A DNA stretch of 64,000 nt. Origin: Hydractinia symbiolongicarpus. Its lineage: Eukaryota; Cnidaria; Hydrozoa; Anthoathecata; Hydractiniidae. The notes under the pieces are model-generated. The model was given only the letters and a program-made list of their open reading frames with translations, was not told the origin of the DNA and did no database searches. Shown piece after piece: positions 7,541 to 17,473 of the stretch. Location of the stretch: NCBI RefSeq assembly GCF_029227915.1, contig NC_079877.1:30281851-30345850 (forward strand), written 5' to 3'. Each line of letters begins with the position of its first letter. Positions within the stretch are counted from its first letter, which is position 1. A program made the translations under genes and the position numbers.

Positions 7541-8226
7541 CTGAGGCTAAAAGGTTATATAACATGTTTCCTCAGAAAGCAATGGATCCACTGACGGAGG
7601 ATGAGCGTGACAGTTTCAAGAGAGCCAGTGTGTGCCACATTTGCATGGAAGAATTTGATGACAAGGATGACATCAAGGTTAGGGATCACTGCCATTTCAC
7701 CGGTAAGTTTCGCGGGGCTGCCCATCGAGAATGTAATATCCGATACAAAGTGCCTAATTATATTCCGGTTGTCTTTCATAATCTGAGTGGCTACGATGCA
7801 CATCTATTTATCAAAGAGCTTGCGAAGCAGCATGGGGAAGAAAATATGAGCGTTATCGCTAAAAATAAAGAGAAATATATCTCTTTCTCGACGGATGTTA
7901 AGGTTGGTGAATACATTGACAAAAATAGAGAGACTAAAGCCAAAAATATAAAATTAAGATTCATCGATTCGGTTCGTTTCATGGCTAGTAGCCTGGATAA
8001 ATTGGTAAACAATCTCTCTGATGATCAGTGTAAAAATCTTCGAAAATTCTTCAATGATGATGAGCAATTCAACATAATGAGAAGAAAGGGTGTATACCCA
8101 TATGAATATGTTGATTCATTCGATAGGTTTAATGAAACTAAGCTTCCGTCGAAGGATGATTTTTATAGCAAGTTGAACATGAGTGGTATCAGTGATGCTG
8201 ACTATGCGCATGCCCAAAAGGTATAG
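7541..8226 (+). pseudogene. pPolB gene, endonuclease VII-like zinc motif and exonuclease motif II
   Basis: A frame change at about 7535-7545 moves the gene into the frame open to TAG 8224-8226. First comes a zinc-type motif: Cys at 7633 and 7642 (CHIC), then RDHCHFTGKFRGAAHRECN with Asp7684, His7687, His7693, His7723 and Cys7732. The DHCH-xTG-xxRG-CN order resembles recombination endonuclease VII/HNH proteins. Exonuclease motif II follows (NLSGYDAH, Asp codon at 7795). The frame ends at TAG, but the next codons continue family-like sequence in the same frame, so the stop is a nonsense change within the gene. Confidence 0.85.
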
Positions 8227-9801
8227 AAAGACATGAAAGTTGAAAATATGGGTGTTTATCATGATATATATCTCAAGACTGATGTGCTGCTTCTGAGTGA
8301 TGTGTTTGAGACCTTCAGGGAAACATGCTTGAGAAACTACGATCTAGACCCGGCTCACTTTTACACTGCTCCGGGATTAGCCTGGAGGGCGTGTTTGAAA
8401 AAGACCAAGGTTAGTCTAGATTTATTGTCGGATATGGAGATGGTCCTGTTCATTGAGAGGGGTATTAGGGGTGGATTGTGTCAGGCTGTCCACCGCTACG
8501 CCAAAGCCAACAATAAGTATATGGGGGACAAGTACAACATATCGGAGAGGAAGGAGATAGATAGCTATCTCCAGTACCTCGATGCAAATAATTTGCACGG
8601 CTGGGCCATGATTCAGAAGCTGCCGACTGGGGGGTTTGAGTGGGTTGACACCGGTAAACTTTCGCACTTCACACCTGAACTGATTTCGCAATTAGATGTG
8701 GAAAACGGTGAAGAGGGGTACATCCTTGAGGTCGATGTGAGCTATCCACAGGAGCTTCACGATTCTCATAACGATCTTCCTTTCATGCCTAGGAGGAAGG
8801 TTATCAATGGGGTCGAGAAGCTGACACTGTGTCTTTCAGACAAGAAGAACTATGTGATTCATATCCGTGCGCTTGCTCAAGCTGTGAATCACGGTCTTGT
8901 TCTGGATAAGGTTCATAGGGTCTTGAGATTTGATCAGAGTGCGTGGTTGAAACCGTACATCGATTTTAACACCAATTTGCGTACAAAATCAACGAATGAC
9001 TTCGAGAAAGATTTTTTCAAGCTGATGAATAATTCGGTCTTTGGTAAAACTATGGAAAACCAACGTAAGCAAAAGGATATACGTTTGGCTACCAAGAAAG
9101 AACAATATGAGAAGCTGGTGATGAAGCCCAACTTCAAGGGTAGCACGTGGTTCTCGGAAACACTGATGGGCATAGAGATGTCCAAGATCAAGATCAAACT
9201 GAATAAGCCAATCTACCTGGGACTGGCAATTCTCGACTTGTCCAAGATAGTTATGTATGAGTTCCACTATGATTACATGAGACCGAAATATGGTAATGAT
9301 GTAAAGCTTTGCTACATGGATACAGATTCATTCGTTTATCATATCAAAACCGACGACTTTTACCAAGATATCGCCGACGATGTAGCTTTGAGATTTGACA
9401 CATCAGGGTAAGATAAGAAAGATGGAAGACCTCTACCATTAGGTTTGAATAAAAAGATCATTGGGCTGATGAAGGACGAGTTAGGTGGCGAGGTAATGAC
9501 GGAGTTTGTCGCCCTAAGAGCGAAGACCTACGCTTACAAACAGCTATGTGGTAGGGAGGATAAGAAGTGTAAGGGGGTCAAGAGGTGTGCGGTGAGGAAG
9601 ACCTTGGGTTTTGATAACTACAAGAGGTGTCTGTTCGAGGGTGTAAATGTTTACAGAACCCAATTGACCTTTCGATCCATTAAGCATGATATTCACACGG
9701 TAAAAACAAATAAACTCGCACTCAATGCGGATGATGATAAGCGCATAATTGTGTAAGATGGTATTACTACGTACGCTAGGGGCCATTATAGACACAGTTG
9801 A
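8227..9801 (+). pseudogene. pPolB gene, exonuclease III and polymerase motifs A, B, C (further nonsense codons)
   Basis: Same frame as the preceding part. Exonuclease motif III is at 8269-8283 (YLKTD). Polymerase motif A is at 8581-8601, DANNLHG, with His (CAC 8596-8598) where family B protein-primed enzymes normally have Tyr. Motif B is at 9019-9045 (KLMNNSVFG) and motif C at 9313-9330 (YMDTDS), with both catalytic Asp codons (9319, 9325). A K-x-Y motif follows (AKTYAY, Lys at 9523). In-frame TAA codons at 9409-9411 and 9754-9756 interrupt it; after the last one the frame runs 14 more codons to TGA 9799-9801. With three in-frame stops, several frame changes and the motif A change, the product cannot be an active full-length enzyme. 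Confidence 0.9.
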
Positions 9802-9815
9802 ATCCTATCACTGTA

Positions 9816-9886
9816 ATGGGGGTACACGTCAGGGGTGGGGGGGTGGGACACGGCGGGGATTGGGAGGTTGGGGTGGGGTGGGGGAC
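9816..9886 (+). repeat. G-rich tract with many G runs (possible G-quadruplex)
   Basis: About 70 bp of strongly G-biased DNA with runs such as GGGGTGGGGGGGTGGG and GGGGTGGGGTGGGGG, directly after the polymerase gene. It has enough G tracts for quadruplex structure on the + strand, and the matching C-rich strand is the polymerase template strand. It lies about 175-245 bp from the element end, probably inside or next to the terminal repeat. Confidence 0.7.
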
Positions 9887-9896
9887 AGAATTTCTG

Positions 9897-10032
9897 TCGT
9901 TGATTTAATGGGTATGATCCATGATTTGACGTAAAATGGTAAAGTGCTAACGGATTTTATGGACTCTCCTATCGTTGATTTAACGGGTATGATCCATGAT
10001 TTTACATAAAATGGTAAAGTGCTAACGGATTT
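9897..10032 (+). repeat. Subterminal direct repeat, two 61-bp copies, period 75
   Basis: Copies at 9897-9957 and 9972-10032 begin TCGTTGATTTAA and end GTGCTAACGGATTT, differing at only a few positions. They lie just inside the inferred element end at 10,060. Repeated subterminal sites are common binding or packaging signals in linear elements; that role is inference. Confidence 0.8.
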
Positions 10033-10060
10033 GCACCAACATCGGCATTTCCCTATCTCT

Positions 10061-10340
10061 GAGTGATTGTCCGAATGAAACGTTCTTACAGTCATGTTCA
10101 ACATATTTCTTGATAATTGCATAATTTTTAGCATTTAACCCACAAGAGTATAATTTTTGGCGTTTCATTATTGTACCCACGCAATGTGAACTTGTCAAAG
10201 TTTACTTGTCAACGGACAGACTTAGGACTTCGGATCTTAGGTTAATTGGTTAGAAAAAAACCTTCCTGCTAATGTCAGCATAAGCCATTTTTGGTTTACT
10301 TGAACTTTTTTGGGACGGGGACTTTATACCTAAAAAAGTA
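10061..10340. other. First, partial array unit next to the Polinton end
   Basis: Array spacer sequence starting at GAG(T)GATTGTCCGAATG, the equivalent of which in other units follows TTGTTAA. It leads into the truncated first tRNA. No gene is seen other than array spacer. Confidence 0.8.
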
Positions 10341-10400
10341 GGCAGGATGGCCGAGCGGTCTAAGGCGCTGGTTATAGGCACCAGTCACTTCGGTAGCGCG
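10341..10400 (+). pseudogene. tRNA-Leu(UAG) pseudogene, T arm lost
   Basis: Only the first 60 nt remain: sequence jumps from GGTAGCGCG straight to spacer TAAAAACGTTTTT, removing the T arm, acceptor 3' strand and first part of the spacer. The loop base before the anticodon is A (TATAGGC). Confidence 0.9.
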
Positions 10401-10755
10401 TAAAAACGTTTTTATTTCCGCTTAACTATTTTGCCTAGAAAAATCCGCGAACGTTTAAAAAGGATGTATTACAAGTTTCGCTTGCATGCAGGACGGGATC
10501 GCTAAAACTGCCTGACTGTGCAGGTATTTCCACCCACAATCAGGCAAAACTCTCTAAATAGATAAAAAGTCACGGGACGAATACACTTGCAATGGAATGT
10601 GCAGAGCTGGTTGGGTATCAACGTATTATTTTGCGTCACTTACTTATTTGAATTTTTCATACATTTCTGTCAATTTTGCATGTCATCTAGTGCTTAAATA
10701 CGCGTAAATACTATTTTCTCTGCACGCTCGTCGACATTATGTATTTGAAAAACCG

Positions 10756-10837
10756 GGCAGGATGGCCGAGCGGTCTAAGGCGCTGATTTAAGGCACCAGT
10801 CACTTCGGTGGCGCGAGTTCGAATCTCGCTCCTGTCA
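10756..10837 (+). tRNA. tRNA-Leu(AAG)
   Basis: G31A puts a mismatch in the anticodon stem. TTTT at 10840-10843 directly downstream is a good Pol III terminator, which most AAG copies lack. Confidence 0.75.
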
Positions 10838-11347
10838 TCTTTTATCGCATGACCGGAAATGTCCTCGGACAGAGAATATTGATTACGCTTAAAAACTTCG
10901 TCCCCAGAAAGACGCAAATTTAAAAAAAGTATAATCAACAAGTCTTTGTCGCATTGGGGAAAAGTGTCACTTGTACCACTTGATTTTACGGAAAATTTCG
11001 TTTATTTTTCGAAACAGAAATCTAGAGCGTTTAAACGACAGGAGATTTGGATTTACAGCTTGTTAAGAGCGATAGTCCGAATAAAACGTTCTTACAGTCA
11101 TGTTCAACATTTTTCTTGATAATTGCATAATTTTTAACATTTTACTCACAAGAGTATAATTTTCGGCGTTTCATTATTGTACCCACGCAATGTGAACTTG
11201 TCAAAGTTTACTTGTCAAGGGACAGACTTAAGACTTCGGATCTTAGGTTAATTGGTTAGAGCAAAAACCTTCCTGCTAATGTCGGAATAAGCCATTTTTG
11301 GTTTACTTGAACTTTTTTGGGACGGGGATTTTATATCTTAAAAAGAA

Positions 11348-11429
11348 GGCAGGATGGCCGAGCGGTCTAAGGCTCTGGTTTTAGGCACCAGTCACTTTGG
11401 TGTCGCGAGTTCGAATCTCCCTCCTGCCA
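11348..11429 (+). tRNA. tRNA-Leu(UAG), diverged
   Basis: G27T, C51T, G56T, G73C, T80C. T80C makes the acceptor fully Watson-Crick; G73C breaks one T-stem pair. Confidence 0.7.
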
Positions 11430-11814
11430 ACTAATCATACATGTCTGAAAAGTACGTCGGACAAACGTTTTTATTTCCGCCTAACTATTTTGCCTAGAAA
11501 AATCCGCGAACGTTTAAAAAGGATGTATCACAAGTTTCGCTTGCATGCAGGACGGGATTGCTAAAACTGCTTGACTGTGCAGGTATTTCCGCCCACAATC
11601 AGGCAAAACTCTCTAAATAGATAAAAAGTCACGGGACGAATACACTTGCAATGGAATGTGCAGAGCTGGTTGGGTATCAACGTATTATTTTGCGTCACTT
11701 ACTTATTTGAATTTTTCATACATTTCTGTCATTTTTGCATGTAATCTAGTGCTTAAATACGCGTAAATACTATTTTCTCTGCACGCTCGTCGACATTATG
11801 TATTTCAAAAACCG
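11430..11814. other. Representative spacer UAG to AAG (385 bp)
   Basis: AT-rich spacer repeated in each unit. It contains ACTAATCATACATGTC, the T5 run at 11468-11472, the conserved block TTCGCTTGCATGCAGGACGG, and TATGTATTT about 18 bp before the next tRNA. Its first half resembles, at low identity, the spacer after the AAG gene. No gene is supported; short open frames in some copies are stopped in most others. Confidence 0.8.
11468..11472 (+). terminator. Pol III terminator (T5) after tRNA-Leu(UAG), representative
   Basis: AAACGTTTTTATTT, about 40 bp after the gene end, is present after nearly every UAG copy (TTTT in a few). It is the first T run of four or more, so transcripts would carry a trailer of about 40 nt. 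Confidence 0.6.
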
Positions 11815-11896
11815 GGCAGGATGGCCGAGCGGTCTAAGGCGCTGGTTTAAGGCACCAGTCACTTCGGTGGCGCGAGTTCGAATCTCGCTCCTGTCA
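11815..11896 (+). tRNA. tRNA-Leu(AAG), consensus
   Basis: Exact match to the consensus, with TTTT at 11899-11902. By sequence this is the most convincing functional AAG gene in the window. Confidence 0.95.
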
Positions 11897-12406
11897 TCTT
11901 TTATCGCATGACCGGAAATGTCCTCGGACAGAGAATATTGATTACGCTTAAAAACTTCGTCCCCAGAAAGACGCAAATTTAAAAAAAGTATAATCAACAA
12001 GTCTTTTGTCGCATTGGGGAAAAGTGTCACTTGTACCACTTGATTTTGCGAAAAATTTCGTTTATTTTTAAAACAGAGATCTAAAGCGTTTAAACGACAG
12101 GAGATTTGGATTTACAGCTTGTTAAGAGCGATAGTCCGAATGAAACGTTCTTACAGTCATGTTCAACACTTTTCTTGATAATTGCTTAATTTTTAACATT
12201 TAACCCACAAGAGTATAATTTTCGGCGTTTCATTATTGTACCCACGCAATGTGAACTTGTCAAAGCTTACTTCTCAAGGGACAGACGTAGGACTTCGGAT
12301 CTTAGGTTAATTGGTTAGAGCAAAAACCTTCCTGCTAATGTCAGAATAATCCATTTTTGGTTTAATTGAACTTTTTTGGGACGGGGATTTTATATCTTAA
12401 AAATAA
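11897..12406. other. Representative spacer AAG to UAG (510 bp)
   Basis: Contains CATGACCGGAAATGTCCTCG, a TTGTACCACTTGATTTTGCG block, the sequence in which the Helitron inserted in another unit (TTCAACATATTTCTTG type), a tRNA-like stretch TTAATTGGTTAGAGCA near 12308, and a TATA-like TTTATATCTTAAAA 10-24 bp before the next tRNA. No gene is supported. Confidence 0.8.
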
Positions 12407-12488
12407 GGCAGGATGGCCGAGCGGTCTAAGGCGCTGGTTTTAGGCACCAGTCACTTCGGTTGCGCGAGTTCGAATCTCGCTCCTGTCA
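12407..12488 (+). tRNA. tRNA-Leu(UAG)
   Basis: Only G55T, in the variable arm. Confidence 0.9.
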
Positions 12489-12874
12489 ACTAATCATACA
12501 TGTCTGAAAAGGTACGTCGGACAAACGTTTTTATTTCCGCTTAACTATTTTGCCTGGAAAAATGCGCGAACGTTTAAAAAGGATGTATCACAAGTTTCGC
12601 TTGCATGCAGGACGGGATTGCTAAAACTGCTTGACCGTGCAGGTAATTCCGCCCACAATCAGGCAAAACTCTCTAAATTGATGAAAAGTCACGGGACGAA
12701 TACACTTGCAATGGAATGTGCAGAGCTGGTTGGGTATCAACGTATTATTTTGCGTCACTTACTTATTTGAATTTTTCATACATTTCTGTCAGTTTTACAT
12801 GTCATCTAGTGCTTAAATACGCGTAAATACTATTTTCTCTGCACGCTCGTCGACATTATGTATTTGAAAAACCG

Positions 12875-12956
12875 GGCAGGATGGCCGAGCGGTCTAAGGC
12901 GCTGGTTTAAGGCACCAGTCACTTCGGTGGCGCGAGTTTGAATCTCGCTCCTGTCA
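12875..12956 (+). tRNA. tRNA-Leu(AAG), T-loop C56U
   Basis: C65T changes the invariant T-loop C and box B. Confidence 0.7.
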
Positions 12957-13467
12957 TCTGATATCGCATGACCGGAAATGTCCTCGGACAGAGAATATTG
13001 ATTACGCTTAAAAACTTCGTCCCCAGACAGACGCATATTTTAGAAAAAGAATAATTAACAAGTCTTTGTCGCATTGGGGAAAAATGTCACTTGTACCACT
13101 TGATTTTGCGGAACATTTCGTTTATTTTTCGAAACAGAGATCTAAAGCGTTTAAACGACAGGAGATTTGGATTTACAGCTTGTTAAGAGCGATTGTCCGA
13201 ATGAAACGTTCTTACAGTCATGTTCAACATATTTCTTGATAGTTGCATAATTTTCAACATTTAACCCACAAGAGTATAATTTTTGGCGTTTCATTATTGT
13301 ACCCACGCAATGTGAACTTGTCAAAGTTTACTTGTCAACGGACAGACTTAGGACTTCGGATCTTAGGTTAATTGGTTAGAGCAAAAACCTTCCTGCTAAT
13401 GTCAGCATAAGCCATTTTTGGTTTACTTGAACTTTTTTGGGACGGGGACTTTATATCTTAAAAAGCA

Positions 13468-13549
13468 GACAGGATGGCCGAGCGGTATAAGGCGCTAGTT
13501 TTAGGCACCAGTCACTTCGGTGGCGCGAGTTCGAATCTCGTTCCTGTCA
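13468..13549 (+). tRNA. tRNA-Leu(UAG), diverged
   Basis: G2A (improves pairing with T80), C20A, G30A (anticodon-stem mismatch), C74T. Identical to the copies at 16648 and 27365. Confidence 0.7.
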
Positions 13550-13934
13550 ACTAATCATACATGTCTGAAAAGCACGTCAGGCAAACATTTTTATTTCCGC
13601 TTAACTATTTTGCCTAGAAAAATGCGCGAACGTTTAAAAAGGATGTATCACAAGTTTCGCTTGAATACAGGACGGGATCGCTAAAACTGCTTGACTGTGC
13701 AGGTAATTCCGCCCACAATCAGGCAAAACTCTCTTAATTGATGAAAAGTCACGGGACGAATGCACTTGCAATGGAATGTGCAGAGCTGGTTGGGTATCAA
13801 CGTATTATTTTGCGTCACTTACTTATTTGAATTTTTCATACATTTCGGTCATTTTTACATGTCATCTAGTGCTTAAATACGCGTAAATACTATTTTCTCT
13901 GCACGCTCGTCGACATTATGTATTTGAAAAACCG

Positions 13935-14016
13935 GGCAGGATGGCCAAGCGGTCTAAGGCGCTGGTTTAAGGCACCAGTCACTTCAGTGGCGCGAGTTTG
14001 AATCTCGCTCCTGTCA
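13935..14016 (+). tRNA. tRNA-Leu(AAG), T-loop C56U
   Basis: G13A, G52A, C65T. Founder type of the 1,724-bp amplification. Confidence 0.65.
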
Positions 14017-14526
14017 TCTTATATCGCATGACCGGAAATGTCCTCGGACAGAGAATATTGATTACGCTTAAAAACTTCGTCCCCAGAAAGGCGCAAATTT
14101 AAAAAAAGTATAATCAACAAGTCTTTGTCGCATTGGGGAAAAGTGTCACTTGTACCACTTGATTTTGCGGAAAATTTCGATTATTTTTCGAAACAGAGAT
14201 CTAAAGCGTTTAAACGACAGGAGATTAGGATTTACAGCTTGTCAAGAGCGATTGTCCGAATGAAACGGTCTTACAGTCATGTTCAACATTTTTCTTGATA
14301 ATTGCATAATTTTTAACATTTTGCTCACAAGAGTATAATTTTTGGCGTTTCATTATTGTACCCAAGCAATGTGAACTTGTCAAAGTTTACTTGTCAAGGG
14401 ACAGACTTAGGACTTCGGATCTTAGGTTAATTGGTTAGAGCAAAAACCTTCCTGCTAATGTCAGAATAAGCCATTTTTGGTTTACTTGAACTTTTTTGGG
14501 AAGGGGACTTTATATCTTAAAAAGTA

Positions 14527-14608
14527 CGCAGGATGGCCGAGCGGTCTAAGGCGCTTGTTTTAGGCACCAGTCACTTCGGTTGCGCGAGTTCGAATCTCGC
14601 TCCTGTCA
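14527..14608 (+). tRNA. tRNA-Leu(UAG), diverged
   Basis: G1C (first acceptor pair lost), G30T (stem mismatch), G55T. Confidence 0.6.
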
Positions 14609-14994
14609 ACTAATCATACATGTCTAAAAAGGTACGTCGGACAAACGTTTTTATTTCCGCTTAACTATTTTGCCTGGAAAAATGCGCGAACGTTTAAAAA
14701 GGATGTATCACAAGTTTCGCTTGCATGCAGGACGGGATCGCTAAAACTGCTTGACTGTGCAGGTAATTCCGCCCACAATCAGGCAAAACTCTGTAAATTG
14801 ATGAAAAGTCACGGGACGAATACACTTGCAATGGAATGTGCAGAGCTGGTTGGGTATCAACGTATTATTTTGCGTCACTTACTTATTTGAATTTTTCATA
14901 CATTTCTGTCATTTTTACATGTCATCTAGTGCTTAAATACGCGTAAATACTATTTTCTCTGCACGCTCGTCGACATTATGTATTTGAAAAACCG

Positions 14995-15076
14995 GGCAGG
15001 ATGGCCGAGCGGTCTAAGGCGCTGGTTTAAGGCACCAGTCACTTCGATTGCGCGAGTTTGAATCTCGCTCCTGTCA
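14995..15076 (+). tRNA. tRNA-Leu(AAG), T-loop C56U
   Basis: G53A and G55T in the variable arm, C65T. Confidence 0.6.
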
Positions 15077-15586
15077 TCTTATATCGCATGTCCGGAAATG
15101 TCCTCGGACAGAGGATATTGATTGCGCTTAAAAACTTCGTCCCCAGAAAGACGCAAATTTTAAAAAAGTATAATTAACAAGTCTTCTTCGCATTGGGGAA
15201 AAATGGCACTTGTACCACTTGATTTTGCGGAGCATTTCGTTTATTTTACGAAACAGAGATCTAAAGCGTTTAAACGACAGGAGATTTGGATTTACAGCTT
15301 GTTAAGAGCGATTGTCCGAATGAAACGGTTTTACAGTCATGTTCAAAATTTTTCTTGATAATTGCATAATTTTTAACATTTTACTCACAAGAGTATAATT
15401 TTCGGCGTTTCATTATTGTACCCACGCAATGTGAACTTCTCAAAGTTTACTTGTCAAGGGACAGACTTAGGACTTCGGATCTTAGGTTAATTGGTTAGAG
15501 CAAAAACCTTCCTGCTAATGTCAGAATAAGCCATTTTTGGTTTACTTGAACTTTTTTTGGACGGGGATTTTATATCTTAAAAAGAA

Positions 15587-15668
15587 GGCAGGATGCCCGA
15601 GCGGTCTAAGGCTCTGGTTTTAGGCACCAGTCACTTCGGTTGCGCGAGTTCGAATCTCGCTCCTGTCA
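15587..15668 (+). tRNA. tRNA-Leu(UAG), diverged
   Basis: G10C (D stem, box A), G27T, G55T. Identical to 26304. Confidence 0.65.
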
Positions 15669-16054
15669 ACTAATCATACATGTCTGAAAAGGTACGTCGG
15701 ACAAACGTTTTTATTTCCGCTTAACTATTTTGCCTGGAAAAATGCGCGAACGTTTAAAAAGGATGTATCACAAGTTTCGCTTGCATGCAGGACGGGATCG
15801 CTAAAACTGCTTGACCGTGCAGGTAATTCCGCCCACAATCAGGCAAAACTCTCTAAATTGATGAAAAGTCACGGGACGAATACACTTGCAATGGAATGTG
15901 CAGAGCTGGTTGGGTATCAACGTATTATTTTGCGTCACTTACTTATTTGAATTTTTCATACATTTCTGTCAGTTTTACATATCATCTAGTGCTTAAATAC
16001 GCGTAAATACTATTTTCTCTGCACGCTCGTCGACATTATGTATTTGAAAAACCG

Positions 16055-16136
16055 GGCAGGATGGCCGAGCGGTCTAAGGCGCTGGTTTAAGGCACCAGTC
16101 ACTTCGGTGGCGCGAGTTTGAATCTCGCTCCTGTCA
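16055..16136 (+). tRNA. tRNA-Leu(AAG), T-loop C56U
   Basis: C65T only; duplicate of 12875 at offset 3,180. Confidence 0.7.
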
Positions 16137-16647
16137 TCTGATATCGCATGACCGGAAATGTCCTCGGACAGAGAATATTGATTACGCTTAAAAACTTCGT
16201 CCCCAGACAGACGCATATTTTAGAAAAAGAATAATTAACAAGTCTTTGTCGCATTGGGGAAAAATGTCACTTGTACCACTTGATTTTGCGGAACATTTCG
16301 TTTATTTTTCGAAACAGAGATCTAAAGCGTTTAAACGACAGGAGATTTGGATTTACAGCTTGTTAAGAGCGATTGTCCGAATGAAACGTTCTTACAGTCA
16401 TGTTCAACATATTTCTTGATAGTTGCATAATTTTCAACATTTAACCCACAAGAGTATAATTTTTGGCGTTTCATTATTGTACCCACGCAATGTGAACTTG
16501 TCAAAGTTTACTTGTCAACGGACAGACTTAGGACTTCGGATCTTAGGTTAATTGGTTAGAGCAAAAACCTTCCTGCTAATGTCAGCATAAGCCATTTTTG
16601 GTTTACTTGAACTTTTTTGGGACGGGGACTTTATATCTTAAAAAGCA

Positions 16648-16729
16648 GACAGGATGGCCGAGCGGTATAAGGCGCTAGTTTTAGGCACCAGTCACTTCGG
16701 TGGCGCGAGTTCGAATCTCGTTCCTGTCA
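16648..16729 (+). tRNA. tRNA-Leu(UAG), diverged
   Basis: G2A, C20A, G30A, C74T; duplicate of 13468. Confidence 0.7.
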
Positions 16730-17114
16730 ACTAATCATACATGTCTGAAAAGCACGTCAGGCAAACATTTTTATTTCCGCTTAACTATTTTGCCTAGAAA
16801 AATGCGCGAACGTTTAAAAAGGATGTATCACAAGTTTCGCTTGCATGCAGGACGGGATCGCTAAAACTGCTTGACTGTGCAGGTAATTCCGCCCACAATC
16901 AGGCAAAACTCTCTTAATTGATGAAAAGTCACGGGACGAATGCACTTGCAATGGAATGTGCAGAGCTGGTTGGGTATCAACGTATTATTTTGCGTCACTT
17001 ACTTATTTGAATTTTTCATACATTTCGGTCATTTTTACATGTCATCTAGTGCTTAAATACGCGTAAATACTATTTTCTCTGCACGCTCGTCGACATTATG
17101 TATTTGAAAAACCG

Positions 17115-17196
17115 GGCAGGATGGCCAAGCGGTCTAAGGCGCTGGTTTAAGGCACCAGTCACTTCAGTGGCGCGAGTTTGAATCTCGCTCCTGTCA
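17115..17196 (+). tRNA. tRNA-Leu(AAG), T-loop C56U
   Basis: G13A, G52A, C65T, as in 13935. Confidence 0.65.
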
Positions 17197-17473
17197 TCTT
17201 ATATCGCATGACCGGAAATGTCCTCGGACAGAGAATATTGATTACGCTTAAAAACTTCGTCCCCAAAAAGAGGAAAATTTTAGAAAAAGTATAATTAACA
17301 AGTATTTGACGCATTGGGAAAAAATGTCACTTGTACCACTTGATTTTTTGCAGAAAATCTCGTTTATTTTTCGAAACAGAGATCTACAGCCTTAAAACGA
17401 CAGGAGATTTCGTTTTACAGCTTGTTAAGAGCGATAGTCCGAATGAAACGTTCTTACAGTCATGTTCAACATA

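Larger units (their letters stand above)
1..10060. mobile_element. Polinton/Maverick-type element, right part (left end outside window), decaying
   Basis: A retroviral-type D,D-35-E integrase, a protein-primed family B DNA polymerase, SAP and RING proteins and several small membrane proteins lie together. This is the combination known from Polintons, which are large self-synthesising DNA transposons related to adinto-like viruses. The right limit is set at 10,060, where sequence homologous to the downstream tRNA array begins. The last bases before it are CTCT, compatible with the 5'-AG terminus of Polintons read on the other strand. No terminal inverted repeat can be tested because the left end is missing. 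Many genes carry stops or frame changes, so this copy is probably immobile. Capsid, protease and ATPase genes are not in the window. Confidence 0.88.

Noticed and set aside
10756-10837. Intron in the tRNA-Leu genes
   Set aside because: Anticodon stem CTGGT/ACCAG closes a normal 7-nt loop without extra sequence in all full-length copies.
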